The notes beneath the pieces were generated by a model that searched no databases, was not told where the DNA came from, and saw only the letters and a list, made by a program, of their open reading frames with translations. From positions 62,001-126,000 of the forward strand of contig JAXMGR010000009.1 in the NCBI GenBank assembly GCA_046352935.1: a stretch of 64,000 nucleotides of DNA. The letters are read 5' to 3'. This document shows positions 45,845 through 54,271 of the stretch, one piece after another (position 1 is the stretch's first letter; every line of letters begins with the position of its first letter). A program made the translations under genes and the position numbers. The stretch is from CAYWMY01 sp046352935 (GTDB lineage Bacteria; Pseudomonadota; Gammaproteobacteria; Steroidobacterales; Steroidobacteraceae).

Positions 45845-47647
45845 TCAGGTACGGTGCCGCTCGCCGGGGGCGGGCGGGCGTGGCCGTCGCGCCGCCAGGA
45901 GCTCCTGAAGTTCCTGTTTTTCCTCATCATTCAGGTCGGCATTGGCCGCCCGGGCCAGCAGCTCGTCGAGCCTGCGGCCGGGTCCGGCGTCCGCGATCAG
46001 GCGCTCGACGGCCATCGCCAGCTCCCGTTCGGCGGCCGCGGCGCCGGGTACGAGCGCCGTGGCCGCGGCGAGTTCGGCGAGCCGCGCGCCCTCCGGCCGG
46101 TCGCGCCAGCGCTCGATGAGCTGCGCCGTCCCGAGGCCGGGTTCCTCGTGCAGCGTGTCGATCAGTTCGGCCAGCACGTCCGCCCCGCGCTGCGTGCCCC
46201 GGAGCGCATCCGTGTTCCGGACCGCGCGGGCCGAGGCCGGATGGTGCAGGACCAGCATGATCGCCTGGGTCAGCATCGACTGGCGGCCGGGCGAGCGCGG
46301 CGCCGGCCGCACGGGCGCGCGCGCCGGAGCCGTCGGCGTCGGCCCCGAAGCGGCGCCCTCCAGGGCGAGCAGCTCCGCGAGGCGCGCCCCCGGCATGCGC
46401 ACCTCCTGCGCCAGCCGGTCGACCATGAGTTCCCGATACACGCCTGCGGGCAGTCGTGCGAGCAGCGGCCGGGCCAGTTCGGCGAGCCTCGCGCGTCCGT
46501 CCACGCTCGTGAGCTCGACCTGCGCGACGAGGTGCCGCACGAGGAACTCGGACAGCGGCAGCGCCTCGCCGAGACGTGCCTCGAACCGCTCGCGCCCTTC
46601 CTCGCCGACCAGCGTGTCGGGGTCGTGCCCTTCGGGCAGGAACAGGAATCGCAGCTGGCGTCCCTCGCGGGCGTGCGCGAGCGCGTTCTCCAATGCCCGC
46701 CACGCGGCCGCGCGGCCGGCACGGTCGCCGTCGAAGCAGAACACGACCTCGCTCGTGAGCCGGAACAGGCGGTTCAGGTGTTCCGGGGTCGTGGCGGTGC
46801 CGAGGGTGGCGACCGCATAGCCGATCCCGGCCTGCGACAGGCGCACGACGTCCATGTAGCCCTCGACCACGAGCAGCCGTTCGATCTGCCTGAGCGCCTG
46901 TCGCGCCTCGTAGAGGCCGTACAGCTCGCGGCCCTTGTGGAACAGCGTGGTCTCGGGCGAGTTGAGGTACTTGGGCTCGCCCTGGTCGATGATGCGGCCG
47001 CCGAAGGCGATGGCGCGGCCTCGCGCATCCCGGATCGGGAACATGACCCGGTCGCGGAAGCGGTCGTAGAAGCCGCCGCCGCGCTCGCGCTCGATGACGA
47101 GGCCGGCTGCCAGCAGCGCGCGGTTCTGTTCCTCGTTGCCGCCGAGGCGCTTCAGCACGGTATCCCAGGCGTTCGGTGCGTAGCCGATGCCGAACCGCGC
47201 GCAGGTCTCGGCGGTGAGGCCGCGGTTACGGAGGTAGTCCTGCGCGCGCGCGGAGCCCTTCAGCTCGTCCCGGTAGATCTGTGCCGCGCGCCCCATGACC
47301 TCGTAGAGGTCGTCGGCGGGGCGTTCGCGGGGTCCGCGGCCGTCGTCCTCACGCGGGACCTCGAGGGCGAGGCGGCCGGCCAGGTCCTCGACCGCGTCGG
47401 GGAAGGGCAGGCGGTCGTGCTCCATGAGGAAGCCGAGCGCGGTGCCGTGCGCCCCGCAGCCGAAGCAGTGATAGAACTGCTTCTCGGGGCTCACCCAGAA
47501 CGAGGGAGTTTTCTCCCCGTGGAAGGGGCAGCAGGCCTTCCACTCACGGCCGGCCTTCTTGAGCTGCACGCGGCTGCCGATCACCTCGACGATGTCCGTG
47601 CGGGCGATGAGTTCGTCGATGAACGATTGCGGGATGCGGCCGGCCAT
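45845..47647 (-). CDS. dnaG: DNA primase DnaG
   Basis: About 600 residues. N-terminal CHC2 zinc-binding domain (CCPFHGEKTPSFWVSPEKQ and YHCFGCGAHG, residues about 37-70), catalytic TOPRIM core with VVEGYMDVV (about residue 264) and FCFDGDRAG, and a C-terminal helicase-binding domain (about 450-600) with a Pro/Ala-rich linker before it. Makes RNA primers for replication. Located between the candidate small RNA/terminator element at 47662-47754 and rpoD. Confidence 0.96.
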   Translation of the reverse strand: MAGRIPQSFIDELIARTDIVEVIGSRVQLKKAGREWKACCPFHGEKTPSFWVSPEKQFYHCFGCGAHGTALGFLMEHDRLPFPDAVEDLAGRLALEVPREDDGRGPRERPADDLYEVMGRAAQIYRDELKGSARAQDYLRNRGLTAETCARFGIGYAPNAWDTVLKRLGGNEEQNRALLAAGLVIERERGGGFYDRFRDRVMFPIRDARGRAIAFGGRIIDQGEPKYLNSPETTLFHKGRELYGLYEARQALRQIERLLVVEGYMDVVRLSQAGIGYAVATLGTATTPEHLNRLFRLTSEVVFCFDGDRAGRAAAWRALENALAHAREGRQLRFLFLPEGHDPDTLVGEEGRERFEARLGEALPLSEFLVRHLVAQVELTSVDGRARLAELARPLLARLPAGVYRELMVDRLAQEVRMPGARLAELLALEGAASGPTPTAPARAPVRPAPRSPGRQSMLTQAIMLVLHHPASARAVRNTDALRGTQRGADVLAELIDTLHEEPGLGTAQLIERWRDRPEGARLAELAAATALVPGAAAAERELAMAVERLIADAGPGRRLDELLARAANADLNDEEKQELQELLAARRPRPPAPGERHRT

Positions 47648-47661
47648 GCGCCGCCCATCCT

Positions 47662-47692
47662 AAAAGAAAAAGCCCCCGCCGTTGCGAGGGCT
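47662..47692 (-). terminator. Rho-independent terminator between the glycine-zipper gene and dnaG
   Basis: On the minus strand a 9-bp stem (AGCCCTCGC with GCGGGGGCT, plus-strand 47671-47679 and 47684-47692) with a 4-base loop is followed by TTTTTCTTTT. It ends just 15 bases upstream of dnaG. It can limit read-through into dnaG or close a small RNA (next entry). Confidence 0.88.
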
Positions 47693-47760
47693 GAAGTTTG
47701 GTGCGGCGGCGATGCCTGACAAGGGGATGGGGTTCGCCGCGTCCTCGCACCAAAGGGGGA
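47662..47760 (-). ncRNA. Candidate structured small RNA upstream of dnaG
   Basis: On the minus strand a long hairpin lies directly 5' of the terminator. TTTGGTGCG and CGCACCAAA (plus-strand 47746-47754 and 47697-47705) form a 9-bp stem; after a 5-base bulge, GCGGCGA and TCGCCGC form 7 more pairs. The 21-base loop includes ACCCCATCCCC. Stem, C-rich loop and U-tract terminator are the plan of proteobacterial small RNAs that bind G-rich Shine-Dalgarno sequences. It could instead be the 3' part of the upstream glycine-zipper mRNA. No convincing promoter was seen. Confidence 0.55.
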
Positions 47761-47801
47761 GACTGTCTGGCTTGCGCGATTCTCCGGAGTCGCCGGATCG
47801 T

Positions 47802-48353
47802 TCAGGCCGACGTCGTGCCTTTCGCGCGTACCAGCACGAGTTCGCCGTCGCGAACGGGAATCTGGCGGCCCGGGTCGTGATCCATGCGCACCGTGCCTTC
47901 CTTGCCCTTCAGCCGGTAGCGCACCTGGTAGCCGATGGTGCGGGTGCGGTTGTCGTAGACGGTCCGGCACTGCCGCTCCGTCGTCTGGTAGGTGTTGTTG
48001 TCCTGGATGTGCTTCTGCACACGGTTGCCCGCGTAGCCGCCACCCGCCGCTCCGGCCACCGTGGCCAGCGTCTTGCCGCTGCCGCCACCGAACTGGCTGC
48101 CGATCAGGCCACCCACCACCGCACCGACGGCCGTGCCCGCGAGCCGGTGCTCGTCCCTGACGGGCTTCTGCTTCGTGACCGTGACGTCCTCGCAGACTTC
48201 GCGCGGGGTCTTCTCCGTGTGCTGTATCGGCTTCACGGCGACGACATCCGCGTGCGTGGGTCCGTGACGGGCGACCGACAGCCCCGCGACCGCGGCACCG
48301 GCCGAGGCGAGCAGGACACCGAGCACCATTCCATTGAGCATCGATTTGTTCAT
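47802..48353 (-). CDS. Glycine-zipper (17 kDa antigen-like) envelope protein
   Basis: About 183 residues from the ATG at 48353 (GAAGGAG before it). N-terminal signal or anchor helix (MVLGVLLASAGAAVAG), a central glycine zipper of the 2TM/Rickettsia 17 kDa type (GTAVGAVVGGLIGSQFGGGSGKTLATVAGAAGGGYAGNRVQ, two hydrophobic helices), then a basic C-terminal domain with the conserved CRTVYDNR/YQVRYRLKGKEG. Related proteins sit in the outer membrane or periplasm; role not established. It is separated from dnaG by the terminator at 47662-47692. Confidence 0.88.
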   Translation of the reverse strand: MNKSMLNGMVLGVLLASAGAAVAGLSVARHGPTHADVVAVKPIQHTEKTPREVCEDVTVTKQKPVRDEHRLAGTAVGAVVGGLIGSQFGGGSGKTLATVAGAAGGGYAGNRVQKHIQDNNTYQTTERQCRTVYDNRTRTIGYQVRYRLKGKEGTVRMDHDPGRQIPVRDGELVLVRAKGTTSA

Positions 48354-48628
48354 GGCGAATTCTCCTTCGCTGACGCACCCCGTGATCTCGTTGACAGCAG
48401 GACCCGGGTGCGTGTTCACACGTTAGGACGTCGATTCGCAAAGATGAACGGATCGCCTGTAGCCATGCGGCGACAGGACAGCGGGCCGGGAATCCGCGGT
48501 GCATGACGCGTTCCCGGACCGAGAATCACGTCGCAGTTATCGGCACCGGTCTCGCATGCGCAGGCCGCGCAGTGGCGCAGTCATCGGTGTCCACCGGGGG
48601 CGCAAGACACGGCTGTGCGCGATCGAAC

Positions 48629-49426
48629 TCACTTCGCCGGCTTGCGGAATCGATACAGGAAGCGGTCGGTGCGGTGGCGGATGCCCGGCTCGAACACCTT
48701 CCGGGTGTGGTCATCGGCCGGGTTGCGCAGGGCGCCGCTCTCGGCCTCGAACTCGAGCCCCACGGCCTCGAAGTCTTTCCTCACGATCGCGGGATCGATG
48801 CGGTGCAGTGCCGCGGCGACGGCGCTCGCATCGCCACCCGGATTCGCGACGTGGTCCTGCACGACCACGACACCGCCCTTGTGCAGCGCGCGCGCGATCA
48901 TCGCGGCGGCACTGCGCGGATCCTGCGCGGGCTTGCCGGCCGGACCCGGCAGGTAGAGGTCGTGATAGACGTCGATGACCAGCACGAGGTCCGCGGAGTC
49001 CATGCTGAGATAGACGTCGTCGCGCGAGGCGATCAGCGATTCGACGTTGGGCAGGCGCTCACCGGCGTAGCGGTCCTTGATCTCGGCGCTCACGAACGCG
49101 CGCGTCTCGGGCGAGTTGTAGGCGATCACGCGGCCGCGCTCGCCGACGATGCGCGCGAGCAGCTCCGAGTAGTAGCCGCCGCCCGCGATGTAGTCGATGA
49201 CCTTCATGGTCGGCAGGACGCCGGCGAATTCGAGCACGGCCTGCGGCCGGCGCCACTCGTCCTGGTCGCTGTCCCCGGGCAGGCGCCGCGTGTCGGCGAT
49301 CGCAGCCGCGACGAGCGTCCGGCGGGCGGCCTCGGCCTTCGCCTTGTCACGCGCGAACGACGCGCCGGGCGACAGCGCGGCGAGCGTGATGCAGAGGGCG
49401 AACACGAACGGGATGAGTCTGCGCAT
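48629..49426 (-). CDS. Secreted class I SAM-dependent methyltransferase-like protein
   Basis: About 265 residues from the ATG at 49426. An N-terminal signal peptide (PFVFALCITLAALSPGASFA) is followed by a Rossmann methyltransferase fold with motif I as VIDYIAGGGYYSELLARIVG and later ADLVLVIDVYHDL and KGGVVVVQDHVANPGGD. Similar secreted methyltransferase-fold proteins occur in many proteobacteria, although a periplasmic SAM supply is not known, so enzymatic activity is unclear. It lies 107 bases downstream of yqeY on the same strand. Confidence 0.82.
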   Translation of the reverse strand: MRRLIPFVFALCITLAALSPGASFARDKAKAEAARRTLVAAAIADTRRLPGDSDQDEWRRPQAVLEFAGVLPTMKVIDYIAGGGYYSELLARIVGERGRVIAYNSPETRAFVSAEIKDRYAGERLPNVESLIASRDDVYLSMDSADLVLVIDVYHDLYLPGPAGKPAQDPRSAAAMIARALHKGGVVVVQDHVANPGGDASAVAAALHRIDPAIVRKDFEAVGLEFEAESGALRNPADDHTRKVFEPGIRHRTDRFLYRFRKPAK

Positions 49427-49533
49427 GACCGCTGCTCCACCGGGATCCGCGTCGATCGGATCGGTGCGCCATGGTCGCACAGCGGAGGGGAACGGAAAGG
49501 GAGCTGCGCGTCGCAACGCGCCGATGCCGGGGA

Positions 49534-49980
49534 TCAGCCGCCGAGTGCCGCCTTGATGCGGCCGGACAGCGCGCCGATGTCGGTGCGGCCCTGGGCCTGC
49601 GGCTTCACCTGCGCCATGACCTTGCCCATGTCCTTCACGGACGCGGCGCCGGTCGCGGCGATCGCCGCCTGGATCATTGCGGTGATCTCGGCGTCCGAGA
49701 GCTGCGCGGGCAGGTAGGCGGTGAGCCAGACGATCTCGGCGGATTCCTTCGCGACGAGATCCGCGCGGCCGCCGGCTTCGAACTGGGAGACGGAGTCCTT
49801 GCGCTGCTTGATCATCTTGTCGATGACCGCGAGGACCTGGGCGTCGTCGAGCGTGATGCGCTCGTCGACTTCGCGCTGCTTGATGCCCGCCTGCAGCATG
49901 CGGATGAGCCCGAGGCGATCCTTCTCGCCCGAGCGCATCGCCGACTTCATGTCTTCGGTGATGCGGGCCTTCAGCGACAT
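49534..49980 (-). CDS. yqeY: GatB/YqeY domain protein
   Basis: About 148 residues. The typical start (MSLKARITEDMKSAMRSGEKDRLGLIRML) and two helical bundles of the YqeY domain are seen, as in the tail of GatB. Single-domain forms have no proven function but often follow rpsU in proteobacteria. Seven bases separate it from rpsU upstream. Confidence 0.93.
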   Translation of the reverse strand: MSLKARITEDMKSAMRSGEKDRLGLIRMLQAGIKQREVDERITLDDAQVLAVIDKMIKQRKDSVSQFEAGGRADLVAKESAEIVWLTAYLPAQLSDAEITAMIQAAIAATGAASVKDMGKVMAQVKPQAQGRTDIGALSGRIKAALGG

Positions 49981-49987
49981 GGATCGC

Positions 49988-50200
49988 TCAGCGCGCGGCG
50001 CCGCGCATCGAATCGCGCGACAGACGCTTCAGGTGCCGCTTCACGGCGGCGGCCTTCTTGCGTTTCCGCTCCTGGGTCGGCTTCTCGTAGAATTCGCGGC
50101 GCCGCAGTTCCGTCAGCACACCGGCCTTCTCGCAGGCACGCTTGAACCGACGCAGCGCGGCATCGAAATACTCGTTCTCACGGATACGAACGCTGGGCAT
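49988..50200 (-). CDS. rpsU: 30S ribosomal protein S21
   Basis: About 70 residues from the ATG at 50200. The standard S21 sequence is seen (MPSVRIRENEYFDAALRRFKRACEKAGVL, then REFYEKPTQERKRKKAAAVKRH). Binds the 3' end region of 16S rRNA and helps initiation. First gene of the macromolecular synthesis cluster, divergent from tsaD. Confidence 0.97.
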   Translation of the reverse strand: MPSVRIRENEYFDAALRRFKRACEKAGVLTELRRREFYEKPTQERKRKKAAAVKRHLKRLSRDSMRGAAR

Positions 50201-50254
50201 TGAGACCTCGACTCCCGTCATTCACGCCCCCGGCCGGCCGGGGAAGGGGCGGGA

Positions 50255-50283
50255 ATTCTAGTGATGTCCCCCCCGAAAATCAA
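50255..50283 (-). promoter_or_regulatory. Sigma70-type promoter of rpsU
   Basis: On the minus strand, TTGATT (50278-50283) and TAGAAT (50255-50260) with an exact 17-base spacer, about 48 bases before the rpsU start by the expected +1. It lies in the rpsU-tsaD divergent region; no separate tsaD promoter was resolved. Confidence 0.8.
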
Positions 50284-50334
50284 AAGCCTGCGGGTGCGAC
50301 CGGTCCGGTCCGCCCCGTTCCGGAGCCGCCGCCC

Positions 50335-51348
50335 ATGAGGATCCTCGGCATCGAATCGTCCTGCGACGAGACCGCGGTCGCCGTGCTGGACGCGGAACAG
50401 GGGCTGCTCGCCCACCGGGTCCACAGCCAGGTCGAACTGCATCGCCGCTTCGGGGGCGTGGTGCCGGAACTCGCTTCCCGCGACCACGTCCAGCGGCTTC
50501 TTCCGCTGGTGCGTCAGACACTTGCGGAGGCCGGGCTCGCGCGCGTGGACGGGGTGGCCTACACGGCCGGTCCCGGCCTGATCGGGGCGCTCATGGTGGG
50601 GGCGCTGTTCGGGCGGACGCTCGCCCTGGCCTGGGGCGTGCCCGCCGTTGCCGTCCATCACCTCGAAGGCCACCTGATGGCGCCGCTGCTCGAGGACGAG
50701 AAGCCGGGCTACCCGTTCCTGGCGCTGCTGGTCTCCGGCGGCCACACGCTGCTGATCGAGGTGGCGGCGTTCGGCCGCTACCGCATCCTGGGGGAGTCGC
50801 TCGACGATGCCGCGGGGGAGGCCTTCGACAAGACCGCCAAGGCCCTGGGACTCGGCTATCCCGGGGGAGCCGCGCTCGCGGCGCTCGCGGAGCAGGGGCG
50901 CGCCGGCCGCTTCCAGTTCCCGCGGCCGATGCTGGACCGCCCGGGTCTCGATTTCAGCTTCAGCGGCCTCAAGACCGCCGCCGTGCTCGCGCTGGCGAGG
51001 GCCGGGGACGACGCCGCGGCGCGGGCGGATCTCGCCCGGGCTTTCGAGGAAGCCATCGTCGACACGCTGGTCGCGAAGACCCTGCGCGCGCTGGACCGGA
51101 CCGGGCTCCGGGCGCTCGTGATCGCGGGCGGCGTGGGCGCCAACCGGCGCCTGCGCGCGGAACTGGCCGCTGCGGCGGACAAGCGCGGCGCGCGCGTGTT
51201 CTATCCGCGCATCGAGTTCTGCACGGATAATGCGGCCATGATCGCGCGTGCGGGAATCGAGCGTCTGCAGGCCGGCGAGGTCACGGCCGACGATTTCGCG
51301 CCGCGTGCGCGCTGGTCGCTCGAAGACCTGCGGCCGCCGGGGTGTTGA
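50335..51348 (+). CDS. tsaD: tRNA threonylcarbamoyladenosine transferase TsaD
   Basis: About 337 residues. ASKHA-fold Kae1/TsaD protein: MRILGIESSCDETAVAVL start, metal-binding HHLEGH (about residues 106-111), LVSGGHTLL, LGESLDDAAGEAFDK and VIAGGVGANRRLR. It transfers threonylcarbamoyl to A37 of ANN-decoding tRNAs. Followed three bases later by folB. Confidence 0.96.
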   Translation: MRILGIESSCDETAVAVLDAEQGLLAHRVHSQVELHRRFGGVVPELASRDHVQRLLPLVRQTLAEAGLARVDGVAYTAGPGLIGALMVGALFGRTLALAWGVPAVAVHHLEGHLMAPLLEDEKPGYPFLALLVSGGHTLLIEVAAFGRYRILGESLDDAAGEAFDKTAKALGLGYPGGAALAALAEQGRAGRFQFPRPMLDRPGLDFSFSGLKTAAVLALARAGDDAAARADLARAFEEAIVDTLVAKTLRALDRTGLRALVIAGGVGANRRLRAELAAAADKRGARVFYPRIEFCTDNAAMIARAGIERLQAGEVTADDFAPRARWSLEDLRPPGC

Positions 51349-51350
51349 AC

Positions 51351-51719
51351 ATGGACCGGATCTTTCTCACGGGGCTGACGACCGAAGCGATCATCGGGAT
51401 CTTCGACTGGGAGCGTGAGGTCCGCCAGACGATCGCTGTCGACCTCGAGATGTCGGCGGACATCCGCCGGGCCGCCGCCACGGACCATATCGACGACACA
51501 CTCAACTACAAGAAAGTGGCCAAGCGCGTGCTGGCCTTCGTGCAGGACAGCCGCTTCCAGCTCATCGAGACGCTCGCGGAGCGCATCGCCGAACTGATCC
51601 TCACCGAGTTCCAGGTCGACCGGGTCCGGGTCACGCTGCACAAGCCCGGCGCGATCCGTCATTCCCGGGACGTCGGCGTGATCATCGAACGCAGCCGCCA
51701 GGATCCGCCGCGTGGCTGA
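51351..51719 (+). CDS. folB: Dihydroneopterin aldolase FolB
   Basis: About 122 residues from the ATG at 51351 (GTG and TTG starts just upstream are also in frame). Motifs: MDRIFLTGLTTEAIIGIFDWEREVRQ, LNYKKVAKRVL and RFQLIETLAERIAELIL. Splits dihydroneopterin in folate synthesis. Its last codons overlap the folK start by eight bases. Confidence 0.93.
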   Translation: MDRIFLTGLTTEAIIGIFDWEREVRQTIAVDLEMSADIRRAAATDHIDDTLNYKKVAKRVLAFVQDSRFQLIETLAERIAELILTEFQVDRVRVTLHKPGAIRHSRDVGVIIERSRQDPPRG

Positions 51720-52212
51720 GCCGCGTCGCGTGTTCGTCGCCGCGGGCAGTAACGTCGAGCCCCGCGCCCACCTGCGCCGGGCGCTGGCGGCACTGCGCGG
51801 CCTGTACCCGGACCTCGAGGTCTCGCCGGCCTACGCGAATCAGGCGGTGGGCTTCGAGGGCGATGACTTCGTGAACCTCGTGGTCGGTTTCACGACGGAC
51901 GAGTCCCTGGAGTCCCTGATCGAGCACCTGCGCGGCGTCGAGACGCTGTGCGGCCGGCCGCGCGCCGCGCCGAAGTGGGCGCCGCGCAGCATGGATCTCG
52001 ACATCCTGCTCGTCGGTGACGTGGCGGGTTCGTTCCCCGGGGTCGTGCTGCCGCGCCCGGACCTGCTGCGCCGCGCGTTCATGCTGGGCCCGCTCGCGGA
52101 TCTCGCGCCCGGTCTCGTGCACCCGACGGCCGGCCGGACGATCGGTGAACTGTGGCGGGCGTTCGATGCCGCCGGCCACGTGCTGCGCCCGGTGTCGCTC
52201 GATGAGCCCTGA
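51712..52212 (+). CDS. folK: 2-amino-4-hydroxy-6-hydroxymethyldihydropteridine pyrophosphokinase FolK
   Basis: About 166 residues from the GTG at 51712. The motif VFVAAGSNVEPRAHLRRALAAL starts the fold, and FVNLVVG and the RSMDLDILLVGD segment (catalytic Asp pair) are intact. Transfers pyrophosphate from ATP to hydroxymethyldihydropterin. It overlaps folB and faces the convergent pteridine-reductase-like gene, so this is a small folate locus. Confidence 0.93.
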   Translation: MAEPRRVFVAAGSNVEPRAHLRRALAALRGLYPDLEVSPAYANQAVGFEGDDFVNLVVGFTTDESLESLIEHLRGVETLCGRPRAAPKWAPRSMDLDILLVGDVAGSFPGVVLPRPDLLRRAFMLGPLADLAPGLVHPTAGRTIGELWRAFDAAGHVLRPVSLDEP

Positions 52213-52222
52213 ACCGCGCTGC

Positions 52223-52984
52223 TCAGCGTCCCGCGAGACTGCGCCCGCCGTCGACGGCGAGGATCTGTCCGGTCACGTACGGCGCGTCCTTCGCGAGATA
52301 GAGCACGGCCTTCGCGACGTCCTCCGGCGAGCCGAGCCGCTTGAGCGCGGTGCGGGAGATGATGTCGTCCCGGAGCGCCGCGGGCATCTCGCCCTCCGGC
52401 CAGAGCACCGGGCCCGGCGCGACGCCGTTCACCCGCACCTGCGGCCCGAGCTCGCGGGCGAGCGAGCGGGTCAGCATCGCGAGGCCGGCCTTGGCCGCGC
52501 AGTACACGGGATGACGCTTCAGCGGCGCGCCCGCGTGGATGTCGACGATGTTGACGATGAGGCCCTGGTGCAACCTGAGCTGCTGGGTCGCGGCCTGCGA
52601 CAGGAACAGCGGCGCGCGCAGGTTCGTGCCCATGAGGTCTTCCCACTGCGCCAGCGTGATCTCGCCGACCGGCGTCGGGTAGAAGCTCGAAGCGTTGTTC
52701 ACGAGGATGTCGAGCCGCCCGAACGCGAGTGTCGCGGCCTCGACGAGCGGCGCGAAGGAGTCGCAGTCGAGCAGGTCGGCCTCGGTCACGACCGCCGATC
52801 CGGACCGCATGCCGTTCAGCACGGCCGCGAGTTCGCGTGCCGCGGCACCCGAGCGGTGGCAATGGATCACGACGTTCGCACCCTGCGCATGCAGCGTGCG
52901 CGTGATCGCAGCGCCGATGCGCCGCGCGGCGCCCGTGACGAGCACCGACCTGCCGCCGAGCGGCGCCGTTTTCCCAGGATCCAT
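52223..52984 (-). CDS. Pteridine reductase-like SDR (FolM-type)
   Basis: About 253 residues from the ATG at 52984; upstream in-frame starts lie within the divergent gene. Rossmann NADP-binding motif TGAARRIG, where the second Gly of the usual TGxxxGIG is Arg, as in PTR1/FolM pteridine reductases. NNAS, the Tyr-Lys catalytic pair in YCAAKAGLAML and the Asp in the VNIVDIHAG position follow. It probably reduces dihydrobiopterin/dihydrofolate or dihydromonapterin. Sits next to folB and folK, facing them. Confidence 0.87.
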   Translation of the reverse strand: MDPGKTAPLGGRSVLVTGAARRIGAAITRTLHAQGANVVIHCHRSGAAARELAAVLNGMRSGSAVVTEADLLDCDSFAPLVEAATLAFGRLDILVNNASSFYPTPVGEITLAQWEDLMGTNLRAPLFLSQAATQQLRLHQGLIVNIVDIHAGAPLKRHPVYCAAKAGLAMLTRSLARELGPQVRVNGVAPGPVLWPEGEMPAALRDDIISRTALKRLGSPEDVAKAVLYLAKDAPYVTGQILAVDGGRSLAGR

Positions 52985-53069
52985 CGTTCGGTCCTTTGCG
53001 ACGTTCCCGGACCCGAAGATACCGTAATCGCGATCGCCGCGCGTCGCGTGCGACGCTGAGCCGCCGGCC

Positions 53070-54254
53070 ATGCTGACGAGTCTCGAGCTGCCGCCGCTCA
53101 CCGTCGAGGAGACTGCCCATAGCGCGGCCATGGCCGCTTCCATCGGCAGCGAGATCGCCGCGGCCGGCGGCTGGATTCCGTTCTCGCGCTACATGCAGCT
53201 CGCGTTGTATGCGCCGGGCGTCGGCTACTACAGCACGGGCACGCAGAAGTTCGGCCGTGCCGGGGACTTCGTCACGGCGCCGGAGCTGACGCCCGTGTTC
53301 GCCGGTTGCCTGTCCCGGCAGGTCGGCGAGGTCCTCGATCGTCTCGACGACGGCGGGATCCTGGAACTCGGCGCGGGCAGCGGCGTGCTCGCGGCTGACC
53401 TGCTCGCGGCACTCGACGCCCGGGGCAGGCCGCCGCGACGCTACCGGATCCTCGAGGTCAGCGGCGAACTGCGCGCTCGCCAGCGGGCGCTGATCCGCGA
53501 GCGTGTTCCCCATCTCGCCGCGCGTGTCGACTGGCTGGACTCGCTGCCCGGCTCGCCGTGGCAGGGCGTCGTGCTCGCGAACGAAGTCGTCGATGCGCTG
53601 CCGGTCGGGCGCTTCCGCATCGAAGCCGCGGGTGCCCTGGACATCGGCGTGACCGTCCGCGACGGTGCGCTCGCCTGGCAGGAGCGGCCCGCGTCACGCG
53701 AGACGCTGGAGACACTGCGGCGTATCGAGGGTGATCTTCCCGGGCGGCTCGACGCCGGGTTCACGGGAGAGCTGCGTACGCTCGACGGCCCCTGGCTGCA
53801 GAGCGTCGTCGCATCGCTCGAACGTGGCGCCGTCCTGCTCGTCGATTACGGTCTGCCGCGCCCCCAGCTGTTCCATCCGGATTTCCGGGGCGGGACGGTC
53901 CGCTGCTACTTCAGGCACCGCCAGCACGATGATCCGCTCGTCCGTCCCGGACTCACGGACATCACGGCATCCGTCGACTTCACGGGCCTGGCGGAGGCGG
54001 GGATCGAGTCCGGGCTCGTGGTGGCGGGGTTCGCCACGCAGGCGCACTTCCTCCTGTCGCTGGGGCTCGATCGCGAGCTCGCCGCCCGCATGGAAGGACT
54101 GGACGGGGCGGGGCGCGCGGCCCTTGGCCAGGCTGCGGCGATGCTGCTGCTGCCGGGCGAGATGGGCGAGCGGTTCAAGGTCCTTGCTCTGACGCGGGGT
54201 GTCGACGGGCCCCTCTCCGGCTTCGCGTTCCGCGATCTGGCGGCGACCCTGTAG
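53070..54254 (+). CDS. MidA/NDUFAF7-family SAM-dependent methyltransferase (COG1565)
   Basis: About 394 residues. Conserved family blocks: GWIPFSRYMQLALYAPGVGYYS, GDFVTAPELTPVFAG, GAGSGVLAADLL (SAM site, about residues 97-110), VLANEVVDALPVGRF and VLLVDYG. In mitochondria the homologue NDUFAF7 methylates an arginine of complex I. The bacterial role is not established. The gene is divergent from the SDR gene. Confidence 0.88.
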   Translation: MLTSLELPPLTVEETAHSAAMAASIGSEIAAAGGWIPFSRYMQLALYAPGVGYYSTGTQKFGRAGDFVTAPELTPVFAGCLSRQVGEVLDRLDDGGILELGAGSGVLAADLLAALDARGRPPRRYRILEVSGELRARQRALIRERVPHLAARVDWLDSLPGSPWQGVVLANEVVDALPVGRFRIEAAGALDIGVTVRDGALAWQERPASRETLETLRRIEGDLPGRLDAGFTGELRTLDGPWLQSVVASLERGAVLLVDYGLPRPQLFHPDFRGGTVRCYFRHRQHDDPLVRPGLTDITASVDFTGLAEAGIESGLVVAGFATQAHFLLSLGLDRELAARMEGLDGAGRAALGQAAAMLLLPGEMGERFKVLALTRGVDGPLSGFAFRDLAATL

Positions 54255-54271
54255 CTACGGCGGCCGGGGGC

